The notes under the pieces: generated by a model
What the model was told of the DNA's origin: nothing
Database searches by the model: none
The model's input: the letters and a program-made list of their open reading frames with translations, nothing else
Translations under genes and position numbers: made by a program
Part shown: positions 52,789 through 60,266 of the stretch, piece by piece
Position numbering within the stretch: position 1 is the first letter of the stretch
How the letters are laid out: the number at the start of each line of letters is the position of its first letter
Assembly: GCF_030814225.1 (NCBI RefSeq)
Contig: NZ_JAUSUR010000007.1
Location: 36,941-100,940, forward strand
Direction: 5' to 3'
Source: Breznakia pachnodae
Lineage (GTDB): Bacteria; Bacillota_I; Bacilli_A; Erysipelotrichales; Erysipelotrichaceae
Length of the DNA stretch: 64,000 nucleotides

Positions 52789-53289
52789 TTACCTTTCCTC
52801 AATGCTTACATAGCCTTCACAGACGTTTCCGTAGCGTCTACTGAGTGTTTCAACTTCACTTAATGGATAAGTTACATTGAGATTTATTTCCCCACCCTCG
52901 TACTCACATGCAACATAACCTTGACTAGAAGTATATCGCTGATCCCCTGGACAAAATATTCCTTCATATTTTCCGTATACAATCACATAGGCACATCCAG
53001 TTTCATAAATCAGGATATCTCCCTCATATAGTTCTTGCTCGTAATTATCTTTTCTATCTATTGCGAATTGAATAATGTATCTTTGCTTTTCATTTGGCAT
53101 AAATTTCACAGTTTGTAATGTTACCTGGTGCATCTGTGTTAATGTGTCATAGGATTTCACCTTCGCAACAAATAAACCACCTTTTTTATTAGTTGTTATT
53201 ACTTTGCATAGCGATCCATCACTAGCTAATACAAAACCGCTGTAATACATTTTCTTTTTTACTGTGTCATAGACTCTGAATTTACGCAT
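52789..53289 (-). CDS. YopX-like protein
   Basis: The start MRKFRVYDTVKKKMYYSGF and the later DRKDNYEQELYEGDILIYET fit the YopX family found in phages and mobile elements. 166 residues is typical. The function of the family is poorly defined. Confidence 0.65.
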   Translation of the reverse strand: MRKFRVYDTVKKKMYYSGFVLASDGSLCKVITTNKKGGLFVAKVKSYDTLTQMHQVTLQTVKFMPNEKQRYIIQFAIDRKDNYEQELYEGDILIYETGCAYVIVYGKYEGIFCPGDQRYTSSQGYVACEYEGGEINLNVTYPLSEVETLSRRYGNVCEGYVSIEER

Positions 53290-53330
53290 GTATTAATCCT
53301 CCTATTGCTTCTTGACCCTGATCAGGAATT

Positions 53331-53744
53331 CTATTCATCAGGTTTTATTATCATCAGTTCACAAGTTGTTACATGATTTATTGATGAATTAAATAAAAAT
53401 GTAGTTGTTACTTCTCTTTTATATTGATATTCTTCTCCATATATGACATTGCAGTTCGCTATAGATTGTTTATATAGAGTTTCATTTTCATTGTAATAAA
53501 TATCTGATTTGTCCAGCTCTGAATAATTCTTTCTTTCAACTAGTTCTTTGATTTCATCTATATTTTCAATTTCATACTCGTATATATCGGTTGCTGTTGA
53601 GGTTTGGAAGAAGAAAACATAAACTATTAGTACAACAAGACCTATGCCAACAAACCTTTGAATTGCATCCTCTGCAGTTGCAATAAGTAGTAGGGCAAAC
53701 AGAAATAAACTGAATATAAGTATTACAAGATATACTATATTCAC
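53331..53744 (-). CDS. Two-helix membrane protein
   Basis: Two N-terminal helices (residues 2-22 and 29-48) lead to an extracytoplasmic or cytoplasmic domain of 85 residues. It overlaps the gene upstream by 4 bp. Function unknown. Confidence 0.55.
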   Translation of the reverse strand: MNIVYLVILIFSLFLFALLLIATAEDAIQRFVGIGLVVLIVYVFFFQTSTATDIYEYEIENIDEIKELVERKNYSELDKSDIYYNENETLYKQSIANCNVIYGEEYQYKREVTTTFLFNSSINHVTTCELMIIKPDE

Positions 53745-54163
53745 TCTGAAACTTCTTTCTGTATCATTTCAAAGAATTCCTCAATAAATAAGTATGATCG
53801 GATTCTCATTCGATTTCCCTCTCCATTCTCAAATACACTGTATAATTCTGCAAACGAACCTTCTAATCCAACATATTTGAGCAAATCACCCTTTTTAACG
53901 TAAACATCAGATCCATCTTCTATTGATTTGAATGTCTGAAACGATACCCATACTTTCAATTTATATAATTTTCCTCTTACTTTCATGAATGGCTCCTGGG
54001 TGTAATCACAGGACCATTTTTCTTTCTCTAGTTTTACTTTCACTTGGTGAAATAATTGAACAATACTACTATTTTCATAACTGTCCCAACAAGTATCAGC
54101 GACTCCTGCTTCTTCGAGTAAATTTTCATGCTCCAATATTGCGTCTTCTAATAGTTTTTTCAT
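53741..54163 (-). CDS. Hypothetical soluble protein
   Basis: 140 residues, helical N-terminus (ILEHENLLEEAGVADTCWDS) and a beta-rich centre (KLKVWVSFQTFKSI, then VYVKKGDLLKYVG) ending in a helix. Overlaps both neighbours by 1-4 bp, showing tight operon packing. Unknown family. Confidence 0.55.
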   Translation of the reverse strand: MKKLLEDAILEHENLLEEAGVADTCWDSYENSSIVQLFHQVKVKLEKEKWSCDYTQEPFMKVRGKLYKLKVWVSFQTFKSIEDGSDVYVKKGDLLKYVGLEGSFAELYSVFENGEGNRMRIRSYLFIEEFFEMIQKEVSE

Positions 54164-54666
54164 CAGTTTCTCCTTGAGTGTTTATCAATAATCGTTTTTT
54201 TAAATTCTTTTATTGTATTCACATTTTCATATATGATTATCAGCTTACTGCAATTCAATTTTGTGTATCTATTTTTTGTGTGTTTAATGATCACGACACT
54301 CGCAATACCATCATTCTTTCGTTTTGTATCTGCAGCATGTTCTGCTGTTGATAAATCCTTGTACTCATTAATCTCAATTTCATTCTCAGCTACATCGTAA
54401 TAACCTACAGTATAAGTATTAGTATTCTTAAATCGTTGCAGATATACTTTTGTAGCTATGCAAAGCATTAAAGAAAATAGAACAAGGAAAGGACATACTA
54501 CAATCCAGTGAAATACCTCGATGTGATATAACTGTTCAATTACCATCCCCAGAGTACTAAGGGCAAGCATTGTTGATGCGGTAATAATCATCAATATGAT
54601 AAGACCAAGTAGATGTATAATAAAATTCATGATAACGTACAATAATCGCCTTTTATTTATCTTCAT
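54163..54666 (-). CDS. Two-helix membrane protein
   Basis: Two hydrophobic segments (about residues 9-40 and 48-72) precede a 95-residue cytoplasmic-looking domain with a NEIEINEYKDLSTAEHAAD stretch. Unknown function. Confidence 0.55.
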   Translation of the reverse strand: MKINKRRLLYVIMNFIIHLLGLIILMIITASTMLALSTLGMVIEQLYHIEVFHWIVVCPFLVLFSLMLCIATKVYLQRFKNTNTYTVGYYDVAENEIEINEYKDLSTAEHAADTKRKNDGIASVVIIKHTKNRYTKLNCSKLIIIYENVNTIKEFKKTIIDKHSRRN

Positions 54667-54677
54667 CTCTTCCTCCC

Positions 54678-55484
54678 CTATTTGTGCGTTGGTAAATATA
54701 TTTCATACTCATATGTATATCCATCCAGGTTATTAGATATTTCCTCTTCAAATTGAAGTAACCCAAACAGATAATTTGTAGTTTCCATTACCTTATATTT
54801 TTTCGTTGTATATGGTAACTCGATTGTATTTTTATCTAATGTTAAACCAATACATTTAATTTTTTTAGATTCCTTTTCATCAAACGCTACCTCAACCTTT
54901 CCATACTCATAATTCGTTTTTTCGCTACTCATATAACATAACTGATCATAATTAATTTCATCACTTTGGATTACTTTAAATTTTTGATTTTCATCTAAGT
55001 AAACACTCTTATCATCTAAACTGAATCCATTATTCATCGATGAATAGCTGTTGTATATAATAGTTGATTCAAGTGAACCTACTGATGAATCTGGATAATA
55101 CTGCTTGTAAGCGATAAAGTAATATTTTCCATCATCTCGTTTCTTAAATACCATAACTTCTGAACCTGACTCAATTCCAGACTCTAAAATCTTTGAAGTT
55201 GTTGTATAGTAACCAAATACAGCTACAAATAGCATGCAAGAGAATGCAATACTTGCTTTCAGCCTTCGATTTGTTCGCCATATAACTTTCAATGATTCCC
55301 TTAATCGATATCTCATACTTCTTTCATCTTCATATTTAAATGCTATTGAGTGATTAATTATTCTCTTTATTAAAACGATTAATAATATCGCAAGTGTGGC
55401 CAGAACGATTACCTTTGCAATTAAATGAATGTACTCTTCAAAAAATGCCTGTATATCCTCTATAGGTATTCCTACTATTTTCAT
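54678..55484 (-). CDS. Membrane protein with large C-terminal domain
   Basis: Hydrophobic helices near residues 20-42 and 80-99, then about 165 residues rich in Tyr and Ser. It is the last leftward gene before the noncoding block at 55.5 kb and is divergent to a predicted small RNA promoter. Unknown function. Confidence 0.55.
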   Translation of the reverse strand: MKIVGIPIEDIQAFFEEYIHLIAKVIVLATLAILLIVLIKRIINHSIAFKYEDERSMRYRLRESLKVIWRTNRRLKASIAFSCMLFVAVFGYYTTTSKILESGIESGSEVMVFKKRDDGKYYFIAYKQYYPDSSVGSLESTIIYNSYSSMNNGFSLDDKSVYLDENQKFKVIQSDEINYDQLCYMSSEKTNYEYGKVEVAFDEKESKKIKCIGLTLDKNTIELPYTTKKYKVMETTNYLFGLLQFEEEISNNLDGYTYEYEIYLPTHK

Positions 55485-55486
55485 AA

Positions 55487-55515
55487 TTGTCTACTCCTTA
55501 TTTTATTGGTATAAT
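55487..55515 (+). promoter_or_regulatory. Promoter of predicted small RNA
   Basis: TTGTCT (55487-55492) and TATAAT (55510-55515) with a 17-bp spacer, reading rightward, opposite to the neighbouring genes. Confidence 0.6.
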
Positions 55516-55521
55516 TGCCTT

Positions 55522-55599
55522 GTATCTGTGTATATCCCTTTCCTGCAGATGCATTGGATGCTCATCCTATTCTGTTTTACACCCGAGCATCCTTTTATT
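55522..55599 (+). ncRNA. Predicted small RNA with long terminator stem
   Basis: About 78 nt from the 55487-55515 promoter to a terminator formed by GGATGCTC (55556-55563) and GAGCATCC (55585-55592), followed by TTTTATTT. No ribosome-binding site or ORF is seen. Function unknown; ends are inferred. Confidence 0.5.
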
Positions 55600-55772
55600 T
55601 ACCACGAAAGTGGTGCCTGGAATAAAGAAAGGATCAAATTGAATGAGGTCGCATGTGGTAACTTAGTAACTCCAGGCTTGATTACACATTACATATACAA
55701 ATCCTGATCAGCAAAATCAGATTTATATATCCTGATAATTTAACGGCTATCAGGCATCCATATCTACTTACT

Positions 55773-55809
55773 ACATCTTTCATCATTTGATAAAGATGTT
55801 TTTATTTTC
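55773..55809 (+). terminator. Rightward intrinsic terminator
   Basis: ACATCTTT pairs with AAAGATGT across an 11-nt loop, followed by a T-rich run. It faces the end of the P-loop gene and implies a rightward transcript through the noncoding block. Confidence 0.65.
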
Positions 55810-55823
55810 TCTTGATTTATCTA

Positions 55824-56219
55824 TTAGCAATCAAAATTTTTATACCATTCTTCTGCATAATCTTGCATAACAAGTATTCCTTCTGCTCGATAACGACTCG
55901 TTATGATTGTAGCCAGAAACCTTGCTTCTACTTCACTCAGGTGTTGATCTTCAACAACTACAAAATCAAACCTTGAAAAGTCAATCATCCTTAACACTTC
56001 AAAAATACTCATGCTGCCACCACAAACGTAATGTATAATGTCTTTTGTAGCTTCCCTTGTAGCAATCTGTTGATATTCTTGATAGTGATCATTCCCAGTA
56101 ATAACAATACATTTCATTAGTTTACTGTTTGCTTGTAGTTGTTCACTTGTATAATATGTCTTGCCGCTCCCTGAAGACCCAAGTACAACACTTAATTTTT
56201 CTAGTTCTCTTACAATCAT
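55824..56219 (-). CDS. Small P-loop NTPase
   Basis: AAAGGAGATAGCCAA before the ATG at 56219 supports this start over a longer frame. The 131-residue protein has a clean Walker A, LGSSGSGKTYYT (residues 13-24), and a Walker B-like FDFVVVEDQHL near 89. It is a minimal RecA-like domain, resembling shortened VirB4/TraG cores or viral packaging ATPases. A KCIVITGNDHYQEYQ strand resembles TTLIIGSDWNTYKEF in the 48859-49758 protein, so the two may be related. Confidence 0.7.
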   Translation of the reverse strand: MIVRELEKLSVVLGSSGSGKTYYTSEQLQANSKLMKCIVITGNDHYQEYQQIATREATKDIIHYVCGGSMSIFEVLRMIDFSRFDFVVVEDQHLSEVEARFLATIITSRYRAEGILVMQDYAEEWYKNFDC

Positions 56220-56282
56220 TTGGCTATCTCCTTTTTCTTTGATACAATTATTCATATATATCTGATTAGGATTTTCCTCCAA

Positions 56283-56604
56283 TCCAGATGTATATCAGGG
56301 TGTCCATTCTACCCAATTCAATCATAGACACTCTTTTTTTAGTAGATGCCTAAGGTAAAGCAACGGGATATGTTGTTGCTTTTAATCAGATAGAAGGGCT
56401 TTCTATTTACCTGATTTGTCTTAGGCCAACTCTGATCAGTACTAAACGGGCAGTTTTACATTCCTAATCAGATATATATAAATAATCTTTTATAGTTTGT
56501 AGGAAGAGGAAAGTCATCAGAAATTTGGAGGGCTACTGATTACTTTCATCTCCTCGTACAATCACATCTCAGATACCAGTTGTTTTGATATCTTTCTATC
56601 TTAA
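56283..56604. other. Noncoding block with a three-way-junction RNA candidate
   Basis: 320 bp lie between the P-loop gene and a microprotein gene. Apart from the junction listed separately, it contains several CTGAT/ATCAG motifs, including a CTGATCAG palindrome at about 56432, and no promoter that I find convincing. Confidence 0.4.
56348..56426. ncRNA. Three-way-junction structured RNA candidate
   Basis: GCCTAAG (56348-56354) pairs with CTTAGGC (56420-56426) and encloses two hairpins: AAAGCAAC/GTTGCTTT (56357-56364 and 56375-56382) and AATCAG...TAGAA / TTCTA...CTGATT (56384-56416). All helices are perfect, with 7, 8, 6 and 5 bp. The coding strand is undecided: on the minus strand it lies in the leader of the P-loop gene. 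It fits no riboswitch family I recognise. Confidence 0.45.
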
Positions 56605-56727
56605 TTAATCTGTAGTTATATTGTTACTATCAGAACAATTAATCCGTTCATTTAGTGACCTGCAGTTAGTTATCCCTACTGCAGATACTGTTCCCATAAA
56701 TACTATAAATACAATTGCATAAATCAT
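56605..56727 (-). CDS. Membrane microprotein
   Basis: AAAGGACTTAAAAAT precedes an ATG opening 40 codons: a hydrophobic helix (MIYAIVFIVFMGTVSAVGIT) followed by a polar tail with two cysteines and several Asn. A secreted or single-pass small peptide is plausible. No homologue is recognised. Confidence 0.5.
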   Translation of the reverse strand: MIYAIVFIVFMGTVSAVGITNCRSLNERINCSDSNNITTD

Positions 56728-56766
56728 ATTTTTAAGTCCTTTCCTTTCATACTTGTTACATAAAAC

Positions 56767-57114
56767 TCATGAGCTAAATTTCTTATCTTGTAAGTTATCA
56801 ATACCGTAACTACTTATCTTTTTAGTTCTTCTATAAACACTTAGCATTGATTCAAGCACTGCACCTTCTCCACCTTCATAGGTGTCTAGCTCTAAATCGA
56901 TTCTTTCAAAGTTCTCATCAATAATGTTTATAATCATTTCAATCCATTTACCTAATTCTTCAATTGTTTCAACAACATATTCTTGGGACAAATTTCCTTC
57001 GATTACTTCATCAATATCTGCATGAAGGTCAATACCTAACGATTCAAATAACTGTTCTAAAGCTTCTCTTCTTTGTTCTTCCGTGACTCCAAAGAATATT
57101 CCATCAAAGCTCAT
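56767..57114 (-). CDS. Hypothetical acidic protein
   Basis: 115 residues, acidic and helical, with a Gly-rich turn (YEGGEGAVLE). It overlaps the previous gene by 4 bp. Function unknown. Confidence 0.55.
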   Translation of the reverse strand: MSFDGIFFGVTEEQRREALEQLFESLGIDLHADIDEVIEGNLSQEYVVETIEELGKWIEMIINIIDENFERIDLELDTYEGGEGAVLESMLSVYRRTKKISSYGIDNLQDKKFSS

Positions 57115-57596
57115 AATTCACCTTCACTTTCCGATTTATTCTCAATCTCTATATCTGGACCAGTTATTGTAATGATCCTTGTTACTTTTCCTTTGTTAAT
57201 AACATAAATCTTTACTGATTCTTTATTTACACATGTTTCCATGCGAAATCTACTTCCTGGTTCTGATCGCTTCAATCCTAAAATCGCTCTATTTGCATTT
57301 TCAAGTGAAGTCTTAAATAATTCATAATTAAATTCTTTCATTTTTTTCTCCTTTAATTTCTCTTTTCGTAATTCTCCAAACAAACGTAATGCAGTAATAT
57401 AATCTGCTGGTGATCCATCTTCTTTGTATATGTAATCACCATTGTTCATAAAATCATTACCTTCATTCACCCATTCATAAACATCTAATCTTTCCTCATC
57501 TGTAGCATTCATTCTTTTTAAGTACACTTCCACCTCATCAAGGTAACTGGACCATAATGCAGCATAGCTAAACTCTGTCACATCTTGTAATTTCAT
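57111..57596 (-). CDS. Hypothetical protein, paralogue of the one at 2718-3155
   Basis: NEGNDFMNNGDYIYKEDGSPAD followed by YITALRLFGELRKEK matches the left-element protein. The 161-residue product adds a C-terminal beta-rich extension (FRMETCVNKESVKIYVIN). Overlaps the next gene by 4 bp. Function unknown. Confidence 0.65.
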   Translation of the reverse strand: MKLQDVTEFSYAALWSSYLDEVEVYLKRMNATDEERLDVYEWVNEGNDFMNNGDYIYKEDGSPADYITALRLFGELRKEKLKEKKMKEFNYELFKTSLENANRAILGLKRSEPGSRFRMETCVNKESVKIYVINKGKVTRIITITGPDIEIENKSESEGEL

Positions 57597-57602
57597 AGTT
57601 CT

Positions 57603-57806
57603 TTACTCTAACTCTTTTCTATTATCACGATTCAATTTCCTATTGATATCATTCAATTCCACAAAGATTTGCCACAGGATTATCATTAACGACAATATTC
57701 CTGTAGGTTCAAGGTCTTCATTAAAATATAGTTTGTATCCAATCAATACTACATAGACTAATGTTGTAAACGCTGCTACTGCAAATCTAAAGTTTTCTGC
57801 TTTCAT
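57603..57806 (-). CDS. Small two-helix membrane protein
   Basis: 67 residues with two helices and a basic tail; counterpart of the protein at 1626-1826 (shared GIxSLMI segment). Function unknown. Confidence 0.6.
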   Translation of the reverse strand: MKAENFRFAVAAFTTLVYVVLIGYKLYFNEDLEPTGILSLMIILWQIFVELNDINRKLNRDNRKELE

Positions 57807-57821
57807 TATTCATACACCACC

Positions 57822-58031
57822 TTAGTTATATTCTCCTAGATGAAAATCTGTAAGCAGAATCCTTGCCTTTAGAATTGATATTTCTTTTAGCAATAAACTG
57901 ATTCCTTCATCTCTTTTCTTAAGTTCTAGATATCCTTCTGCTTCTTCTATTGTGAAAAACATAGCTACTAATCTACCCATGTCTTCCACTGCATTTTCTT
58001 CAAATATTCCAAATATAATATCGTTTATCAT
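57822..58031 (-). CDS. Hypothetical 69-residue protein
   Basis: A helical protein with an EEAEGYLELKKRDEGISLLLKE core, as in small helical regulators. GAAGGAGTTAGAA precedes the ATG. Unknown. Confidence 0.55.
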   Translation of the reverse strand: MINDIIFGIFEENAVEDMGRLVAMFFTIEEAEGYLELKKRDEGISLLLKEISILKARILLTDFHLGEYN

Positions 58032-58043
58032 TTCTAACTCCTT

Positions 58044-58322
58044 CTATATTCGTTCAATAATATAATTGGTAACTGCAGCGCTTTTCTTCTTGCGACCAGC
58101 GTTACTTCGTTTCTTATTATCAATTGGAATTGCATTCACATCTTCTCCTGCATGGTTTTCTTTAACAATCTTGACACTTACACCTTGTCTTTTCAGGTCA
58201 TTAATAATTCTACGTTCACTATACTGATCAACAATTCGTTTAGGTAATAAACATGTTCTTTCTCTTCTGTGGATTAAAATATTATAGATCCACGGTTCTA
58301 GTAATTGTTTTTGTTTCATCAT
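58044..58322 (-). CDS. Hypothetical basic protein
   Basis: 92 residues, Arg/Lys-rich, with an AT-hook-like NAGRKKKS near the C-terminus. It could bind DNA. Overlaps the DUF3846 gene by 4 bp. Confidence 0.55.
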   Translation of the reverse strand: MMKQKQLLEPWIYNILIHRRERTCLLPKRIVDQYSERRIINDLKRQGVSVKIVKENHAGEDVNAIPIDNKKRSNAGRKKKSAAVTNYIIERI

Positions 58323-58693
58323 TCATTCACCTCTTCTTTGTAGTATATTGTCTTCGCACATTTCAATAAATTATCATAATCTCCATTATGAGATGCTATT
58401 AATAAAATTGTTGATACAATTTGACTATCATCAAGTGATTTATAGTCTTCATTTTCTCTATCATCTCCTGCAAAAATACAAGTTCCTGCAATGACGTCGT
58501 TATAAAGATAAATACTTGGTGGAAGATTTTTAATTTTACCTTCCTCATTGCATATCAAATTTACATTACAATCTAATCTCACATTCTCTATATGACCACC
58601 TACAAGTTCTTGTAAAACTTCAAGTGTATTTTCAATTTCTCTTGCTTCAGGCATTTTACTTGGTTCGTATACTAGTACCTTAATCTTTCCCAT
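58319..58693 (-). CDS. DUF3846 family protein
   Basis: IKVLVYEPSKMPEAREIENTLEVLQELVGGHIENV, NLICNEEGKIKNLPPS and AGTCIFAGDD fit DUF3846, a family common in phages and conjugative elements with no known biochemical function. 124 residues is typical. Confidence 0.8.
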   Translation of the reverse strand: MGKIKVLVYEPSKMPEAREIENTLEVLQELVGGHIENVRLDCNVNLICNEEGKIKNLPPSIYLYNDVIAGTCIFAGDDRENEDYKSLDDSQIVSTILLIASHNGDYDNLLKCAKTIYYKEEVNE

Positions 58694-58781
58694 TAAATTT
58701 CTCCTTTAAATCCTTAATTGCTGTTACCATTGCATTCACTGAGTGATTAATGAACTTAAATACACCACTTTCTTCTCTCAT
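58680..58781 (-). CDS. 33-residue small protein
   Basis: ATTGGAGTTTAC precedes an ATG opening a 33-residue frame, MREESGVFKFINHSVNAMV then a charged helix. The end overlaps the DUF3846 start by 14 bp, which suggests coupling. Confidence 0.45.
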   Translation of the reverse strand: MREESGVFKFINHSVNAMVTAIKDLKEKFNGKD

Positions 58782-58799
58782 GTAAACTCCAATGCTTAC

Positions 58800-58985
58800 T
58801 CAATGTGTATCAGGATCGCTATCTTTCAATTTGTAGAAAGTGGAAACTTTTATTTCAAACTTGTAAAATATAAGACTACCTATTTCTAAAACTCTTACTC
58901 TGAATCCATCAGGATGCTCTGATAATAACTTCCAATTATCTTCATTTCTTATATATTCTTCACGTAGTTTATTATTCTTCAACAT
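58800..58985 (-). CDS. Small hypothetical protein
   Basis: GAAGGAGAAAGCATA before the ATG at 58985 marks the start; a longer frame overlaps the lipoprotein gene and is rejected. 61 residues with a beta-rich core (FRVRVLEIGSLIFYKFEIKVS). Unknown. Confidence 0.55.
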   Translation of the reverse strand: MLKNNKLREEYIRNEDNWKLLSEHPDGFRVRVLEIGSLIFYKFEIKVSTFYKLKDSDPDTH

Positions 58986-59004
58986 TATGCTTTCTCCTTC
59001 GTTA

Positions 59005-59379
59005 TTAATCTTTTGATCGTGTATAAGGTTCTTCATCAAGATGAAGTTCCTCATCGTATATGAATTGTGAGCCAATCACGATTTCATTAAATTGAGTTTC
59101 ATTAACATAATACGTGTCATATATCCATTCATTATCCTCCTCAGAAAATGCTTTTATGTGAATTGCATACCTTTCTGGATAGTAGTATACGTACTGTTGC
59201 AGATAAGTTGTACAACTATCACCATTACAAATCGACATTGGAATTAATTGTGTTGTGTATGATTCTGGTTTATATTCTTTTTCATATACTTCACCTTCCG
59301 TCAATTTATGATTACTACATGCCACTGCTAGTAATACTAGTATGATCATCATTAGAATTCTTTTAATAACTTTTATCAT
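59005..59379 (-). CDS. Small lipoprotein
   Basis: The signal peptide ends in LLAVACSN, with the lipobox cysteine near residue 21. The mature part (about 100 residues) is Tyr-rich, with a CNGDSC pair. It resembles small surface or exclusion lipoproteins of conjugative elements in size only. Function unknown. Confidence 0.65.
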   Translation of the reverse strand: MIKVIKRILMMIILVLLAVACSNHKLTEGEVYEKEYKPESYTTQLIPMSICNGDSCTTYLQQYVYYYPERYAIHIKAFSEEDNEWIYDTYYVNETQFNEIVIGSQFIYDEELHLDEEPYTRSKD

Positions 59380-59433
59380 TTCCTATAACTCCTTTATTCT
59401 TCATATGTAAGTCTTCATTTACTGAAGAAGTTG

Positions 59434-59468
59434 TGGTCGGGCCAAGTGGACTTGAACCCTTTTCCATG
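59434..59468 (-). pseudogene. tRNA 3'-end remnant
   Basis: On the minus strand GGGTTCAAGTCC followed by GGCCCGACCA has the form of a T-loop, acceptor strand and CCA end, but the T-stem has mismatches and no 5' half is present. It resembles the tRNA-derived att core at the element ends. It may be a relic of another integration or an older boundary. Confidence 0.4.
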
Positions 59469-59470
59469 CT

Positions 59471-59764
59471 TTACTTATTCCTTGTTGGATATTGCTTTTT
59501 ATGAATCCTATTTAATTGATCATAAAGTTGATCTATTTGACTGCTGATTCTTAGAAATTCCTGGGTACCAAAAGCTGCTTCTAATTCGACTGTTTTATCA
59601 TCTAATTTCTTCATTACTCTTTCATATTGAACTTCCAAAATATAATCATTTATCTGTTTATCTATATCTTTTCTGAAATATCCAAATCCATTACTTAGAA
59701 AGAAATCAATGATTTCTTCTTTCGTACAATTCTTCATCAACTTCAGATAACGTTTATCTTCCAT
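59471..59764 (-). CDS. Hypothetical helical protein
   Basis: 97 residues, charged and helical (KKLDDKTVELEAAFGTQEF), with coiled-coil potential. It is the first leftward gene beside the small RNA in this element, the position held by 7530-7775 in the other, but the two proteins are not alike. Confidence 0.55.
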   Translation of the reverse strand: MEDKRYLKLMKNCTKEEIIDFFLSNGFGYFRKDIDKQINDYILEVQYERVMKKLDDKTVELEAAFGTQEFLRISSQIDQLYDQLNRIHKKQYPTRNK

Positions 59765-59793
59765 AAATAAACCTCCATTTTTATCAAATACTA

Positions 59794-59821
59794 TTGAAAT
59801 ATCTTTTAAATTTGCTATAAT
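59794..59821 (+). promoter_or_regulatory. Promoter of small RNA copy 2
   Basis: TTGAAA and TATAAT with a 16-bp spacer, on the strand opposite to the genes, matching the arrangement at 7815-7842. Confidence 0.7.
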
Positions 59822-59827
59822 ATGAGT

Positions 59828-59931
59828 GTAGACATGACGAAAAGTTCAGTAAACTATTACTTAAATTTTGGATCATGTTCGATTAGTAATCTAATTCATG
59901 GTTTGGTCGCCGGGAGAATTAGATTTTTTTT
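59828..59931 (+). ncRNA. Element-end small RNA, copy 2
   Basis: Shares ACATGACGAAAAG, GTAAACTA, AAATTTTGG, TCATGTT and the terminator AATCTAATTC / GAATTAGATT (59888-59897 and 59916-59925) with copy 1, while the intervening bases differ. Its terminator overlaps the stop codon of the convergent XRE gene. About 104 nt, no ORF. Conserved promoter, body and terminator argue for a functional RNA. Confidence 0.65.
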
Positions 59932-60182
59932 TCGATTTCATGATTACTTCTAGCCGTTAATAACTCTGCTGGTGTACAACCTACATACTCTGCCATCTGA
60001 ACAATCAGCTGTAATTGGATTGTTGGGTGTCGCTCTCTCACAACCCTAGTAAACCAACTTGAGTTCTTATCATATGTTTCTGCAAATCCCAATCTTGTCT
60101 TATTGCATTCATCTAGCTTATTAATAAAGTTTGTATATAACACATCTGTTACTTGCATAATATCATTTGATTTCTGTTTCAT
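59919..60182 (-). CDS. XRE-family HTH regulator, right element
   Basis: Paralogue of 7955-8206: both start with a Lys/Gln-rich stretch, have NxFxxKLxECNKTR/K, then a helix-turn-helix and an AEYVGCTPAELL-type end. It lies just inside the right att end. Probably controls the end region, for example excision or the small RNA. Confidence 0.8.
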   Translation of the reverse strand: MKQKSNDIMQVTDVLYTNFINKLDECNKTRLGFAETYDKNSSWFTRVVRERHPTIQLQLIVQMAEYVGCTPAELLTARSNHEIEKKI

Positions 60183-60213
60183 ATTGCACCTCCTTCCTTG
60201 AGCCTATATAAAC

Positions 60214-60261
60214 AAAAAAGAGACTCTCCAAAGATCAAAAAGTGATCTTTGAAGAGCCTCT
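60214..60261 (-). terminator. tRNA-operon terminator carried by the element end
   Basis: A 19-bp stem with two mismatches (60219-60237 and 60243-60261) is followed by six Ts on the minus strand, 14 bp after the tRNA-Phe CCA. It is the counterpart of 8238-8285, so each integrated element brings a terminator for the tRNA operon it interrupts. Confidence 0.85.
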
Positions 60262-60266
60262 ATTCT

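Larger units (their letters stand above)
55485..55823. other. Noncoding block with several RNA-like structures
   Basis: This 339-bp region holds a promoter-terminator pair (listed), a GNRA hairpin (ACCAC GAAA GTGGT, 55601-55614) followed by a long-range pair GCCTGGA/TCCAGGC (55615-55621 and 55671-55677), a CCTGATA/TATCAGG hairpin (about 55731-55753), and a rightward terminator (ACATCTTT/AAAGATGT, 55773-55809). CTGAT and ATCAG recur. No ORF is credible. Confidence 0.5.

Noticed and set aside
58985..59075. Longer N-terminus of the 58800 gene
   Set aside because: It overlaps the lipoprotein gene and a strong ribosome-binding site supports the start at 58985.
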